Below, one piece after another: positions 29,146 to 45,065 of a stretch of 64,000 nt of DNA (positions are counted from its first letter, which is position 1; each line of letters opens with the position of its first letter). The notes under the pieces were generated by a model that searched no databases, was not told the DNA's origin, and saw only the letters and a list, made by a program, of their open reading frames with translations. The translations under genes and the position numbers were made by a program. The DNA comes from CAVRTM01 sp963696105 (GTDB lineage Bacteria > Actinomycetota > Actinomycetes > Actinomycetales > Dermatophilaceae): positions 248,001 through 312,000 of the forward strand of contig CAVOIP010000002.1 in NCBI GenBank assembly GCA_963696105.1, in the 5' to 3' direction.

Positions 29146-30612
29146 TCAGGACCCGATCGTGGGACCGTCGAGCTCCTCGTAGGCCGGGGCGACCTTGTTG
29201 ACCGCGTCGCCGACGTGGTGGACGCGCAGGGCGTTGGTCGAGCCGGGGATGCCGGGAGGCGAGCCGGCGACGATGACGACGGTGTCGCCCTCGACGCAGC
29301 GACCGGACTCCAGCAGCGACACGTCGACCTGCCGGGCCATCTGGTCGGTGTGCTTGGCCATCGGCACCTGGAAGGTCTCGATGCCCCACGTGAGCGCCAG
29401 CTGCGAGCGGGTGGACTCGTTGGGCGTGAACGCCAGCATCGGCAGCTTGCTGCGGATCCGCGAGAGCCGCTTGGCCGAGTCGCCGGAGGTCGTGAACGTG
29501 ACGAGGTACTTGGCTCCGAGCAGGTCACCGATCTCGGCGGCGGCGGCCGTGACGGCGCCACCGGTCGTGTGCGGCTTGGTGCCGAGCTCGGCCACGCGGT
29601 CCAGACCGTGTTCCTCGGTGCTCTCGATGATCTTGGCCATCGTGCGGACCGCCTCGATCGGCCACTTGCCGACGCTGGTCTCCCCCGACAGCATGATCGC
29701 GTCGGCGCCGTCGAGCACGGCGTTGGCGCAGTCGCTGGCCTCGGCGCGGGTCGGGCGGGAGTTCTCGATCATCGACTCCAGGACCTGGGTCGCGACGATC
29801 ACCGGCTTGGCGTTGCGCCGGGCGATCTCGATGGCGCGCTTCTGCACCAGCGGCACCTCCTCGAGCGGCAGCTCGACGCCGAGGTCGCCCCGGGCCACCA
29901 TGACCCCGTCGAACGCGTCGATGATCTCGGTGAGGTGGTCGACCGCCTGCGGCTTCTCGATCTTGGCGATCACGGGCAGCCGCACGCCCTCCTCGTCCAT
30001 GATCTCGTGCACCCGGACGATGTCCTTGGCGTCACGGACGAACGACAGCGCGATCATGTCGGCGCCCAGCCGCAGCCCCCACCGCAGGTCGGCCTCGTCC
30101 TTGTCGGACAGGGCCGGGACGCTGACCGCCACGCCGGGCAGGTTGATGCCCTTGTTGTTGGAGACGACGCCGCCCTCGACGACCTCGGTGATGACGTCGG
30201 TCGCGGTCACCTCCACCGCCCGCAGCGCCACCTTGCCGTCGTCGACCAGCAGCATGTCGCCGGGGCGCACGTCACCGGGCAGCCCCTTGTACGTCGTGCT
30301 GACCCGCTCCTGGTCGCCCAGGACGTCGTCCACGGTCACGACGAACCGTGAGCCGTTGGTCAGGGTCACCGGGCCCTCGGCGAACCGTCCGGTGCGGATC
30401 TTGGGGCCCTGCAGGTCGACGAGGATGCCGACCGCGTGGCCGCTCTCGTCGCTGGCCGCGCGGACATCGCGGTAGACGGCCTCGTGGTCGGCGTAGGCGC
30501 CGTGGGAGAGGTTGAGGCGGGCGACGTCCATGCCGGCTGCGACGAGCTCGCGCAGCCGGTGCGGCGAGGAGACGGCGGGACCCAGGGTGCAGACGATCTT
30601 GGCGCGGCGCAT
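29146..30612 (-). CDS. pyk: Pyruvate kinase
   Basis: Pyk converts phosphoenolpyruvate and ADP to pyruvate and ATP. The 488-residue protein has the usual landmarks: RRAKIVCTLGPAVSS at the start, ARLNLSHGAYADHE, LQGPKIRTGRF, the active-site region IAKIEKPQAVDHL with the conserved Lys, DGVMVARGDLGVELPLEEV, and NAVLDGADAIMLSGETSVGKWP. The C-terminal domain (YLVTFTTSGDSAKRLSR) is complete. ATG at 30612 gives the normal MRRAKIVCT start; the frame extends eight codons further with no support. It follows gltD in the same direction but beyond a terminator hairpin. Confidence 0.95.
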   Translation of the reverse strand: MRRAKIVCTLGPAVSSPHRLRELVAAGMDVARLNLSHGAYADHEAVYRDVRAASDESGHAVGILVDLQGPKIRTGRFAEGPVTLTNGSRFVVTVDDVLGDQERVSTTYKGLPGDVRPGDMLLVDDGKVALRAVEVTATDVITEVVEGGVVSNNKGINLPGVAVSVPALSDKDEADLRWGLRLGADMIALSFVRDAKDIVRVHEIMDEEGVRLPVIAKIEKPQAVDHLTEIIDAFDGVMVARGDLGVELPLEEVPLVQKRAIEIARRNAKPVIVATQVLESMIENSRPTRAEASDCANAVLDGADAIMLSGETSVGKWPIEAVRTMAKIIESTEEHGLDRVAELGTKPHTTGGAVTAAAAEIGDLLGAKYLVTFTTSGDSAKRLSRIRSKLPMLAFTPNESTRSQLALTWGIETFQVPMAKHTDQMARQVDVSLLESGRCVEGDTVVIVAGSPPGIPGSTNALRVHHVGDAVNKVAPAYEELDGPTIGS

Positions 30613-30645
30613 GACCCCGATTCTAGGTCGCGGCACGACGCCGGC

Positions 30646-30673
30646 GTGACCCGGCCCACTCGGGCCGGGTCAC
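30646..30673 (-). terminator. Hairpin terminator after gltD
   Basis: A perfect 12-bp stem (30646-30657 with 30662-30673) and a 4-base loop, 4 bases after the gltD stop and 34 bases upstream of the pyk start. It should end or reduce transcription of the trp-lgt-glt run before pyk. Confidence 0.75.
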
Positions 30674-30676
30674 GTC

Positions 30677-36665
<5,989 letters not shown>

Positions 36666-36792
36666 GGGGCTGCACCGTCCTTGATCTCGAGAGAATTACC
36701 TCGGGAACCGCGGTGGACAGCACTGGCCAGCGTGGTCAGAGCAGGATAGCGCCTGCCCCGGAAGTCCTGCCAGATGGGACGCTGGGGTCCAC

Positions 36793-37704
36793 TTACTGAG
36801 ACGCCGGTGCTGCTGTGTCGTCTGTCGACTCCTGCCCGACATCGCCCGGTAACGCGCGGCGACCGGCCCGCCGGAACCCGTAGAACGCCCCGAGGAAGAC
36901 GAGCACCGAGGTCCAGACGTTGAGCCGCAGTCCGAGGATGTGGTTGGCCTCGTCGGTGCGCAGCATCTCGATCACCCCCCGCCCGACGGTGTAGAGCATG
37001 ACGTAGAGCGCGAACACCCGCCCGTGCGCCAGGTCGAACCGGCGCTCGGCCCACACGATCGTCGCCGCGACCACCAGGCACCAGATCGACTCGTACAGGA
37101 AGGTCGGCTGGAAGGTGCCGAGGACGACGGCCGCACCGTCCGCTCCCCGGACCGCGTGGCCCGCCGCCTGGTCCCACTGGTGGATCTGCAGGCCCCACGG
37201 CAGGTTGGTACGCGCGCCGTACAGCTCGTTGTTGAAGTAGTTGCCGAAACGGCCGAGGGCCTGGGCCACCGCGATGCCCGGGGCGGCGCAGTCCGCGAAG
37301 CGCAGGAACGGCACCCCACGGCGGCGGCACCCGATCCAGGCGCCGAGGGCGCCGAGGGCGACAGCGCCCCAGATGCCGAGGCCGCCCTGCCAGATCTTGA
37401 ACGCGTTGAGGGGGTGGCCACCCTCGCCGAAGTACGGCTGCCAGGTGGTCATCACGTGGTAGAGCCGGCCGCCCACGATGCCGAAGGGCACGGCGTACGC
37501 CGCGACGTCCAGCGCCTCCCCCGGCGCGCCGCCGCGGGCGGTCAGGCGCCGCTGGGTGATCCAGACCGCGAGGACGATCCCGGCCAGGATGCACATCGCG
37601 TAGGCGCGGATGGGGAAGAAGCCGATGTACCAGACGCCCTGCTCGGGGCTGGGGATCGTCGCCGGCAGGGCGACCCCGGGAACCATGGCCGTCAGGGCGC
37701 TCAC
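36793..37704 (-). CDS. lgt: Prolipoprotein diacylglyceryl transferase
   Basis: Lgt attaches diacylglycerol to the lipobox Cys of prolipoproteins in the membrane. The 303-residue protein has seven membrane segments, GGRLYHVMTTWQPYF near residue 80, and the Lgt signature ALGRFGNYFNNELYGARTNLPWG near 150, with the catalytic Arg. GTG at 37704 overlaps the upstream DsbA-like stop (GTGA) and is preferred; ATG at 37686 is possible. Its position between trpA and gltB is conserved in Actinobacteria. Substrates in this window include the LivK lipoprotein. Confidence 0.93.
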   Translation of the reverse strand: MSALTAMVPGVALPATIPSPEQGVWYIGFFPIRAYAMCILAGIVLAVWITQRRLTARGGAPGEALDVAAYAVPFGIVGGRLYHVMTTWQPYFGEGGHPLNAFKIWQGGLGIWGAVALGALGAWIGCRRRGVPFLRFADCAAPGIAVAQALGRFGNYFNNELYGARTNLPWGLQIHQWDQAAGHAVRGADGAAVVLGTFQPTFLYESIWCLVVAATIVWAERRFDLAHGRVFALYVMLYTVGRGVIEMLRTDEANHILGLRLNVWTSVLVFLGAFYGFRRAGRRALPGDVGQESTDDTAAPASQ

Positions 37705-38453
37705 GTGGTCGCGGCCTTGACCTGTGCGGTGAGGTACTCGGGGCTGAGCTTCTGCAGGTCCAGCACCTTCCCGTTGAGCTTGAGGGTGGGGGTGCCGAAG
37801 ACGCCGTCCTTCTCGCTCTGGGTCTGGACCGCCTTGGCGTACGCCGTGTGCTGCCCGCTCTTGACGCACTGCTGCCACGTGCTGAACGCGCTGCCGGTGA
37901 TGCCGGCGGTCTTGGCGAAGCCCTCGAGCTGGGCGTCGGTGTAGCCCTGGCCCTCCTTGGCGGGCTGACCGGCGTAGACCGCGTCGTGGTACGGGCCGAA
38001 CCGGCCGGCATCCGCCGCGCAGGCCGCCGCGCTCGCGGCCCGCAGCGAGGAGTCGTTGTGCAGGTTGTCGTCCAGGAAGGACATGGTGTGGGTGACCAGC
38101 GTGACGTCGCCGGACGCGGCCAGCGAGCGGATCTGGGCGCCGAACAGCTTCTCCAGCTGGCCGCAGATGGGGCACTGGAAGTCCTCGTAGAGGTCCAGCG
38201 TGGGGGCGCCCGGCCTGGCCTTGCCGGGGTTGACCACGATGCCACCGCCGGGCCCGGTGGCGCCGACGGGGAGGGCGGAGGCGGTCGCGCCGGGGGTTGC
38301 CGTACCGCTGCCGCGGGCGCCGAGCGCGACGGCGACGACGACCGCCACCACGACCAGCACGGCGACCACGGCGCCGATCACCGCCTTGTTGGCCCCCTGC
38401 CGGGGGGCCGCGGCCTGGGCCTTGGCCTTGCGCGAGGTGCTGCCGCTGGTCAT
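37701..38453 (-). CDS. Membrane-anchored DsbA-family thioredoxin-fold protein
   Basis: A 250-residue protein: a short basic N-terminus, one membrane segment (AVIGAVVAVLVVVAVVVAVALGA), a Gly/Pro linker, then a DsbA-like domain outside the cell with the redox motif CPIC in LYEDFQCPICGQLEKLFG near residue 90, and the cis-Pro region GVFGTPTLKLNG near 220. Three further Cys suggest an extra disulfide. It probably oxidises or isomerises secreted proteins. It lies directly downstream of a MauE/DoxX-type gene and is coupled to lgt by a 4-base overlap. ATG at 38453 is the first sensible start. Confidence 0.88.
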   Translation of the reverse strand: MTSGSTSRKAKAQAAAPRQGANKAVIGAVVAVLVVVAVVVAVALGARGSGTATPGATASALPVGATGPGGGIVVNPGKARPGAPTLDLYEDFQCPICGQLEKLFGAQIRSLAASGDVTLVTHTMSFLDDNLHNDSSLRAASAAACAADAGRFGPYHDAVYAGQPAKEGQGYTDAQLEGFAKTAGITGSAFSTWQQCVKSGQHTAYAKAVQTQSEKDGVFGTPTLKLNGKVLDLQKLSPEYLTAQVKAATT

Positions 38454-38482
38454 GTGTGGTGCTCCTGTCAGAACAGACGGTG

Positions 38483-38971
38483 TCAGAACAGACGTCGGTC
38501 GAGGCTGAGGGCGGTGCGGGGGCGGAGAACGAGCCAGCCCGCACACAGCGCGAGCCCGACGTCCCGCAGCGTCTCCGAGAGGTAATGCGTCTGCGCGGCG
38601 GCAATAGTTCCCCCGCCGCCGAAGCAGCCGCAGTCGATGGTCAGCCCGCGGGCCCACGCGGAGGTGATGCCGATGAGGAACGCGACCATGAGCAGGCCAC
38701 CGACGACGGCCGCCGCGCGGGTGAACAGGCCGAGCACGAGCAGGAGCCCGACCGCGATCTCGACCACCGGGAGGGCGTGGCCGACGACGCCGGCCACGTC
38801 GTACGGCAGGAGCTGGTAGGCCCGCACCGCGAGGGCGGACGACGCCGGTGAGGTGACCTTCAGGGCGCCGGCGACCACGAGCACGCCGCCCAGCACGAGG
38901 CGGGCCAGCAGCCCGACGAGGTCGAGGAGCCGGTCGCGGTCGCGCAGCCCCACCGGCTCAGCGACCGGCAC
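38483..38971 (-). CDS. MauE/DoxX-family redox membrane protein
   Basis: A 162-residue protein with four membrane segments: LARLVLGGVLVVAGALKVTSP, PYDVAGVVGHALPVVEIAVGLLLVLGLFTR and AAVVGGLLMVAFLIGITSAWARG are typical of MauE/DoxX. An exposed Cys pair, DCGCFGGGG, follows the third segment, as in MauE-type electron carriers that serve thioredoxin-fold partners. The partner is likely the DsbA-like protein encoded 29 bases downstream. The start overlaps the end of trpA by 14 bases. The electron donor or acceptor in the membrane is unknown. Confidence 0.85.
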   Translation of the reverse strand: MPVAEPVGLRDRDRLLDLVGLLARLVLGGVLVVAGALKVTSPASSALAVRAYQLLPYDVAGVVGHALPVVEIAVGLLLVLGLFTRAAAVVGGLLMVAFLIGITSAWARGLTIDCGCFGGGGTIAAAQTHYLSETLRDVGLALCAGWLVLRPRTALSLDRRLF

Positions 38972-39758
38972 GGACGCCGGCAGCCAGCTCGGCGGTCAGC
39001 GCGCGCAGGGCGGTCAGGCCCTCGGCCGGGGTCGGGGCGTCGACGAGGCAGCGCACGAGCGCGGACCCGACGATGACCCCGTCCGCGAACGCGGCGACCT
39101 GGGCGGCCTGGGCGCCGGTGGAGACGCCGAGCCCGACGCAGATCGGCAGGTCGGTGGCCGCACGGGCCCGGGACACGAGGGTGCCTGCGGCGTCGCCGAC
39201 GCTGGTGCGGGCGCCGGTGACCCCCATCGTGGAGGCGGCGTAGACGAAGCCGCGGCAGGCCGCGCCGGTGCTGGCCAGGCGCGCGTCGGTCGAGCTCGGC
39301 GCCACGAGGAAGACCCGGTCGAGGTCGTTGCGCTCGGCGGCGGCGATCCACGCCTCACCCTCGTCGGGGATGAGGTCGGGGGTGATCAGCCCGGCTCCCC
39401 CGGCCGCGGCGAGGTCGTCGGCGAACCGGTCGACGCCGTAGCGCACGACGGGGTTCCAGTAGGTCATCACCAGGGCCGGCGCGCCCGCGTCGGCCACGGC
39501 GCGGACGGCGGTGAACACGTCGGCGAGGCGGGACCCGCGCTGCAGCGCGGCCTCCGCGGCGTGCTGGATGACGGGGCCGTCCATCAGCGGGTCGCTGTAG
39601 GGGACGCCGATCTCGACGATGTCCACACCGGACTCGACCATGGCCACCATCGCCTCGATCGACCCCCGGACGTCCGGGAAGCCGACCGGCAGGTAGCCCA
39701 CCAGGGCTGCCCGGTTCTCGCCCCGGGTCTTGGCCAGGGTCGCTGCGACGCCGGTCAT
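38958..39758 (-). CDS. trpA: Tryptophan synthase alpha chain
   Basis: TrpA splits indole-3-glycerol phosphate to indole, which is channelled to TrpB. The 266-residue TIM-barrel protein has the catalytic Glu in DIVEIGVPYSDPLMDGPVIQ near residue 48, the Asp in GLITPDLIPDEG near 130, and the phosphate-binding VGLGVSTGAQAAQVAAFADGVIVGSALV near the end. ATG at 39758 gives the normal family length; the frame extends into trpB with no other start nearby of comparable quality. It overlaps the MauE gene downstream. Confidence 0.95.
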   Translation of the reverse strand: MTGVAATLAKTRGENRAALVGYLPVGFPDVRGSIEAMVAMVESGVDIVEIGVPYSDPLMDGPVIQHAAEAALQRGSRLADVFTAVRAVADAGAPALVMTYWNPVVRYGVDRFADDLAAAGGAGLITPDLIPDEGEAWIAAAERNDLDRVFLVAPSSTDARLASTGAACRGFVYAASTMGVTGARTSVGDAAGTLVSRARAATDLPICVGLGVSTGAQAAQVAAFADGVIVGSALVRCLVDAPTPAEGLTALRALTAELAAGVRAGR

Positions 39759-39834
39759 GCCGGGACCCCGCATGCCTGGGGGCCGTCCTGCGCTGCGGCC
39801 GCGCGTGCGGGCCGCCCGTGCTGAGCCGGAGTGC

Positions 39835-41126
<1,292 letters not shown>

Positions 41127-41130
<4 letters not shown>

Positions 41131-41945
41131 CGGGCTCCTTGCTTGCGCAGTGCGGGGTGGGCGCCGGCGGCGATGAGGTCGGCGACGGCGTCGCGGGGCG
41201 AGCCGCCGGTGACGAGGCTCTCGCCGACCAGGACGGCGTCGGCGCCCGAGCGGGCGTAGTCCAGCACGTCGTGCGGGCCGCGGACGCCGGACTCGGCCAC
41301 CTTGACCACCCCGGCCGGCAGGCGCGGTACCACGCGGGCGAACGTCGAGCGGTCGACCTCGAGGGTCTTCAGGTTGCGGGCGTTGACGCCGATCACCCGG
41401 GCGCCGGCATCGACGGCCCGGTCGGCCTCCTCCTCGTTGTGGACCTCGACGAGCGCGGTCATGCCGAGGGACTCGGCGCGCTCGCGCAGCCCGATGAGGG
41501 TGGGCTGGTCCAGCGCCGCGACGATGAGCAGGATGACGTCGGCGCCCCAGGCCCGCGCCTCCCACACCTGGTAGCTCGAGACCATGAAGTCCTTGCGCAG
41601 AACCGGGACGTCGACCGCCGCGCGGACCGAGGCGAGGTCCTCCAGGCTCCCGCCGAAGCGGCGCTGCTCGGTGAGGACGCTGATCACGCTGGCCCCCCCG
41701 GCCGCGTAGTCGGCGGCGAGCCCGGCCGGGTCGGCGATCATCGCGAGCGCACCCTTGCTCGGGCTGGAGCGCTTGACCTCGGCGATCACCTTGACGCCGT
41801 CGCCGTCGCGCAGGGCGGCGAGGGCGTCGTGGGCCGGGTCGCGACGCTCGGCGCGGGCGCGCAGCTCCTCCAGCGACGTGTGGGACTGGCGGACGGCGAG
41901 GTCGGCACGGACTCCGTCGATGATGTCATCGAGAACGCTGGGCAC
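41127..41945 (-). CDS. trpC: Indole-3-glycerol phosphate synthase
   Basis: TrpC closes the indole ring of CdRP. The 272-residue TIM-barrel enzyme has VKVIAEVKRSSPSKGALA near residue 52 (catalytic Glu and Lys), VLRKDFMVSSYQVWEARAWGADVILLIVAAL, VIGVNARNLKTLEVD, and VKVAESGVRGPHDV with the second catalytic Glu. The start is ATG at 41945 (MPSVLDDIIDGVR). It is single-function, not fused to TrpF. Between it and the DUF2752 gene lie 77 bases without features. Confidence 0.95.
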
Positions 41946-42022
41946 CCTCCAAGGCTATCCGCGCGCGCGGCAGGCTCGGCAGCAGCCCCCGGTTGCGGAG
42001 TGGCGCTCCGTGCGGATCGGGG

Positions 42023-42445
42023 CTATGGGGCGGGTTGCAGACCCGCGAACGGCGGGAGCAGCCGCAGCAGGCCGAAGGCCAGGAAGCCGCCGGCCCAGAG
42101 CAGCGAGAGGCGTACGGCGTGCTGGCTCAGCGGCGCGGGCGCGCCCCTCAGGCGGGCCGCCACCCACGCGCCCCACCACCCGACGAGCCCGGCGAGGGAG
42201 AGGACGACCCAGGCGTTCGACGCCAGCGCGGCGCCTACGTGGCCGTGGGCCAGGTCGTTGACGGCGCGCAGGCCACCGCAGCCGGGACACGGCAGGCCGG
42301 TGATGCTGCGGAAGACGCAGAACCCCCACGTCCCGTGGACGTGGGGGTCGCGGGCTGCCAGGGCGCCGACCGCGAGCAGCCCGGCGGCGGCCCAGAGTGC
42401 CGGCGCGGTCAGCCGGGTCCGGGTCGTCGTTGCGGCGGCGGACAC
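42023..42445 (-). CDS. DUF2752 membrane protein
   Basis: A 140-residue protein with three membrane segments and the DUF2752 signature GFCVFRSITGLPCPGCGGLRAVNDLAHGHVGAAL, with the conserved CPGCG pair. Function unknown. DUF2752 genes recur between trpE and trpC in Actinobacteria next to HGxxPAAW genes, which hints at a membrane role linked to this operon by position only. The start is ATG at 42445, 13 bases after the HGxxPAAW stop. The CxxC could bind a metal or be redox-active. Confidence 0.85.
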   Translation of the reverse strand: MSAAATTTRTRLTAPALWAAAGLLAVGALAARDPHVHGTWGFCVFRSITGLPCPGCGGLRAVNDLAHGHVGAALASNAWVVLSLAGLVGWWGAWVAARLRGAPAPLSQHAVRLSLLWAGGFLAFGLLRLLPPFAGLQPAP

Positions 42446-42458
42446 GACCCGGCTCGGC

Positions 42459-42686
42459 TCAGCGGACCGCGGTGGTGCCGCGCGGGTTGGTGGGCTTCTC
42501 CTGGCCGAGGCCGGCCATGGAGAGGACCTTGCCGGCGATCGGGCCCACGACCACCAGCACGATGCCGATGATGGCCAGCCACAGGGCCTGCACGACGACG
42601 GAGAGGCTGATCAGGAAGGCACCGACCAGCAGGATCGTGACCGCGGTCCATGCCGCCGTGCTGTGGCCGTGACCGTGCTCTGCCAT
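42459..42686 (-). CDS. HGxxPAAW-type small membrane protein (variant HGHSTAAW)
   Basis: A 75-residue protein starting MAEHGHGHSTAAWTAVTILLVGAFLIS, two membrane segments, then a short polar tail (GLGQEKPTNPRGTTAVR). The family is named for HGxxPAAW; here the Pro is replaced by Thr. Function unknown; always small, actinobacterial, and commonly found in trp operons. The start is ATG at 42686. The 145 bases upstream (42687-42831) are rich in GGTGTCG-like short repeats and hold no gene. Confidence 0.85.
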   Translation of the reverse strand: MAEHGHGHSTAAWTAVTILLVGAFLISLSVVVQALWLAIIGIVLVVVGPIAGKVLSMAGLGQEKPTNPRGTTAVR

Positions 42687-42831
42687 GGGTTCTCCTCGGT
42701 GGTGTCCGGTGCGGCGGGATGTCGCGGGTGGTGTCGTGCGGTGTCGGTGGTGCGGTGGGCTGTCGCTCGGTGGTGCGCCTGCTCGCCTGGTGGCCTCGCG
42801 GTGCCCATTGTGTCAGGAACCGGCGCCGCCC

Positions 42832-43452
42832 TCAGGAACGGGGCGGCTCCTCGTTCCGGCCCGCCCCGGCCGTGGGGTCCTCACCGCGGGAGAGCTGCTC
42901 CCACGCGGACTCGCGCGAGCGACGTTCGGCCTGCTCCGGGACGGCGGCGTCCCCGCTGGGTGCGTCGTACCGGCTGGACAGGCCGCTCCAGCGACCGGCT
43001 CCGACCAGGGCCGCCGCGCCGCCCAGGGTCATCCCCACGCCGGCGAGCGCCGCGATCCACACCCACGCGGTCACGCTGCCGTGGGCGGGCACGTCGCCGG
43101 TCCGGCCGGTGCCGGTGGCGGCCACCCTGCCCAGCGCGCCGTCCGGGTCGGCGACCACCGAGGCGACGACGGCCGTCCCCAGCACGCCGGCGAGGACGAC
43201 GACGGCCGCGGCCAGGCGACGGACGACGCGCCCGGACGTGGCCGCGGCCACGACCGCTGCGGCGCCGACGAGGGCCGCCGCGAGCACACCGCGCGCGACC
43301 TGTGACCCGGTGCCGCGCAGCATCCCCGCGCCGAGCACCGGGTCGTCCACGGACCCGGTGACCCACACGCGCGACCCGCTGACCAGCAGCACCGCCGCGG
43401 TGAGCAGGACGAGCAGCAGGACGCTGCGCTTGCTCGTCAGCCGGCCCGTCAC
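42832..43452 (-). CDS. Trp-biosynthesis-associated membrane protein (TIGR02234)
   Basis: A 206-residue protein with four membrane segments (SVLLLVLLTAAVLLVSGSRVWVTGS at the start; the VTAWVWIAALAGVGMTLGGAAALVGAGRW segment near residue 130) and a polar C-terminal tail, WSGLSSRYDAPSG then Glu/Arg-rich. This is the actinobacterial family found directly after trpE; its role is not established. GTG at 43452 overlaps the trpE stop by 4 bases (GTGA). The hydrophobic middle is very Ala/Val-rich. Confidence 0.87.
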   Translation of the reverse strand: MTGRLTSKRSVLLLVLLTAAVLLVSGSRVWVTGSVDDPVLGAGMLRGTGSQVARGVLAAALVGAAAVVAAATSGRVVRRLAAAVVVLAGVLGTAVVASVVADPDGALGRVAATGTGRTGDVPAHGSVTAWVWIAALAGVGMTLGGAAALVGAGRWSGLSSRYDAPSGDAAVPEQAERRSRESAWEQLSRGEDPTAGAGRNEEPPRS

Positions 43453-45065
43453 GGCGCGCGCAGCCCGGCGGCCGTCGCCACGGCCCGTAGCGCGGCCGCG
43501 GCCTTGTTGATGCTCTCCTCGCGCTCCAGCTGCGGCACCGAGTCGGCGACGATGCCGCCGCCGGCCTGGACGTAGGCGCGGCCGTCCTTCAGGACGGCGG
43601 TGCGGATGGCGATGGCCATGTCCAGGTCGCCGGCGAAGTCGAGGTAGCCCACCACCCCGCCGTACAGGCCGCGCCGGCTGGGCTCGAGCTCGTCGATCAG
43701 GGCCATCGCCCGGGGCTTCGGCGCGCCGGAGAGGGTGCCGGCGGGGAACGTCGCGCGCAGCACGTCGTACGCGCTCTGGCCGGGCCGGATGTCGCCGACG
43801 ACGGTGGACTCCAGATGCATGATGTGGCTGTAGCGGCGGACCGTCATGAACTCGACCACGTCCACCGTGCCGGCCTCGCACACGCGCTGGAGGTCGTTGC
43901 GGGACAGGTCGACCAGCATCACGTGCTCCGAGCGCTCCTTGGCGTCGGCGAGCAGGTCCTCGCCGTTGGCGACGTCCTCCTCGGGGGTGGCCCCGCGGGG
44001 CCGCGAGCCGGCGATCGGGTGGGTGATCGCCCGTCGGCCGGTCACCTTGACCAGGGCCTCCGGACTGGAGCCGACGACGTCGTACGCCGTGCCGTCGGGG
44101 GCGGGGAGGCGCAGGAGGTACATGTAGGGGCTGGGGTTCGACGTGCGCAGGACGCGGTAGACGTCCAGCGCGTCGGCCGGGCAGTCGACCGAGAACCGCT
44201 GGGAGAGCACGACCTGGAAGACCTCGCCGGCACGGATCGCCTCCTTGCCGGCCTCGACCATGGCGTGGAACTGCTCGGGCGTGTGGTTGCTCGTGGCCTG
44301 CGCGCCGGTCGGCTCGAGCACCGCGACCGTGCTGGGGGCGGAGACCGCGAGGTCGGCGGTCATCCGGTCGAGCCGGTCGACGGCGTCCTGCCAGGCCTGC
44401 TCCACCCGCTCGTCGGTCGCGTCGTAGTTGACCGCGTTGGCCACCAGCAGCAGCGACCCGTCCGCGTGGTCGAGGACGGCCAGGTCGGTGGCCAGCATCA
44501 TCGCCAGCTCGGGCAGGTGCAGCTCGTCCAGTGTGCCGTCGGGCACCTTCTCCCAGCGGCGTACGGCGTCGTAGGTCACCGCGCCGACCATGCCGCCGGT
44601 CAGCGGCGGGAGCCCGGGCAGGTGGTCGGTCGCCAGGGCGGCGACCGTGTCCCGCAGCGCCTCGACGGGGTTGCCGGTGGTGGGCACGCCGACCGGGGGC
44701 GCCCCGATCCAGTGCACCTCGCCGTCGCGCTCGGTCAGCGTGGCCCGGCACGCGGCGCCGACGATCGAGTAGCGCGACCACACGCCGCCGTGCTCGGCCG
44801 ACTCCAGCAGGAAGGTGCCGGGCTGGTCCTTGGCGAGCTTGCGGTAGACGCCGACGGGGGTCTCGGCGTCGGCGAGCAGCCGGCGCACGACCGGGATCAC
44901 CCGGCGGTCCCGGGCCATCTCGGTGAACGTCGCCAGCGTCGGCCAGGTGTGGCCGTAGCGCAGGTCCGGTGTCGCCGATCCGGCTGAGCCGGCGGACGTG
45001 GTGGTGGTGTCGGCGGTCCCGGAGGCCACGGCGGAGACCTCGGGCACGGCGGTCGGCTCAGGCAT
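43449..45065 (-). CDS. trpE: Anthranilate synthase component I
   Basis: TrpE converts chorismate to anthranilate with ammonia from a TrpG partner, which is not in the window. The 538-residue protein has an N-terminal regulatory domain (FLLESAEHGGVWSRYSIVG, whose LLES element is the usual Trp feedback site) and a C-terminal catalytic domain (VVLSQRFSVDCPADALDVYRVLR, SPEALVKVTGRRAITHPIAGSRPRG, ATFPAGTLSGAPKPRAM). The first 35 residues are a Ser/Thr/Ala-rich extension. The start is ATG at 45065, overlapping hisI by 8 bases. Feedback inhibition by Trp is likely from the LLES motif. Confidence 0.95.
   Translation of the reverse strand: MPEPTAVPEVSAVASGTADTTTTSAGSAGSATPDLRYGHTWPTLATFTEMARDRRVIPVVRRLLADAETPVGVYRKLAKDQPGTFLLESAEHGGVWSRYSIVGAACRATLTERDGEVHWIGAPPVGVPTTGNPVEALRDTVAALATDHLPGLPPLTGGMVGAVTYDAVRRWEKVPDGTLDELHLPELAMMLATDLAVLDHADGSLLLVANAVNYDATDERVEQAWQDAVDRLDRMTADLAVSAPSTVAVLEPTGAQATSNHTPEQFHAMVEAGKEAIRAGEVFQVVLSQRFSVDCPADALDVYRVLRTSNPSPYMYLLRLPAPDGTAYDVVGSSPEALVKVTGRRAITHPIAGSRPRGATPEEDVANGEDLLADAKERSEHVMLVDLSRNDLQRVCEAGTVDVVEFMTVRRYSHIMHLESTVVGDIRPGQSAYDVLRATFPAGTLSGAPKPRAMALIDELEPSRRGLYGGVVGYLDFAGDLDMAIAIRTAVLKDGRAYVQAGGGIVADSVPQLEREESINKAAAALRAVATAAGLRAP

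Noticed and set aside
36666..36792. GlnR-like site upstream of gltB
   Set aside because: GTAAT-N6-GAGAT on the minus strand is only a weak match to the actinobacterial GlnR box; too little to call.
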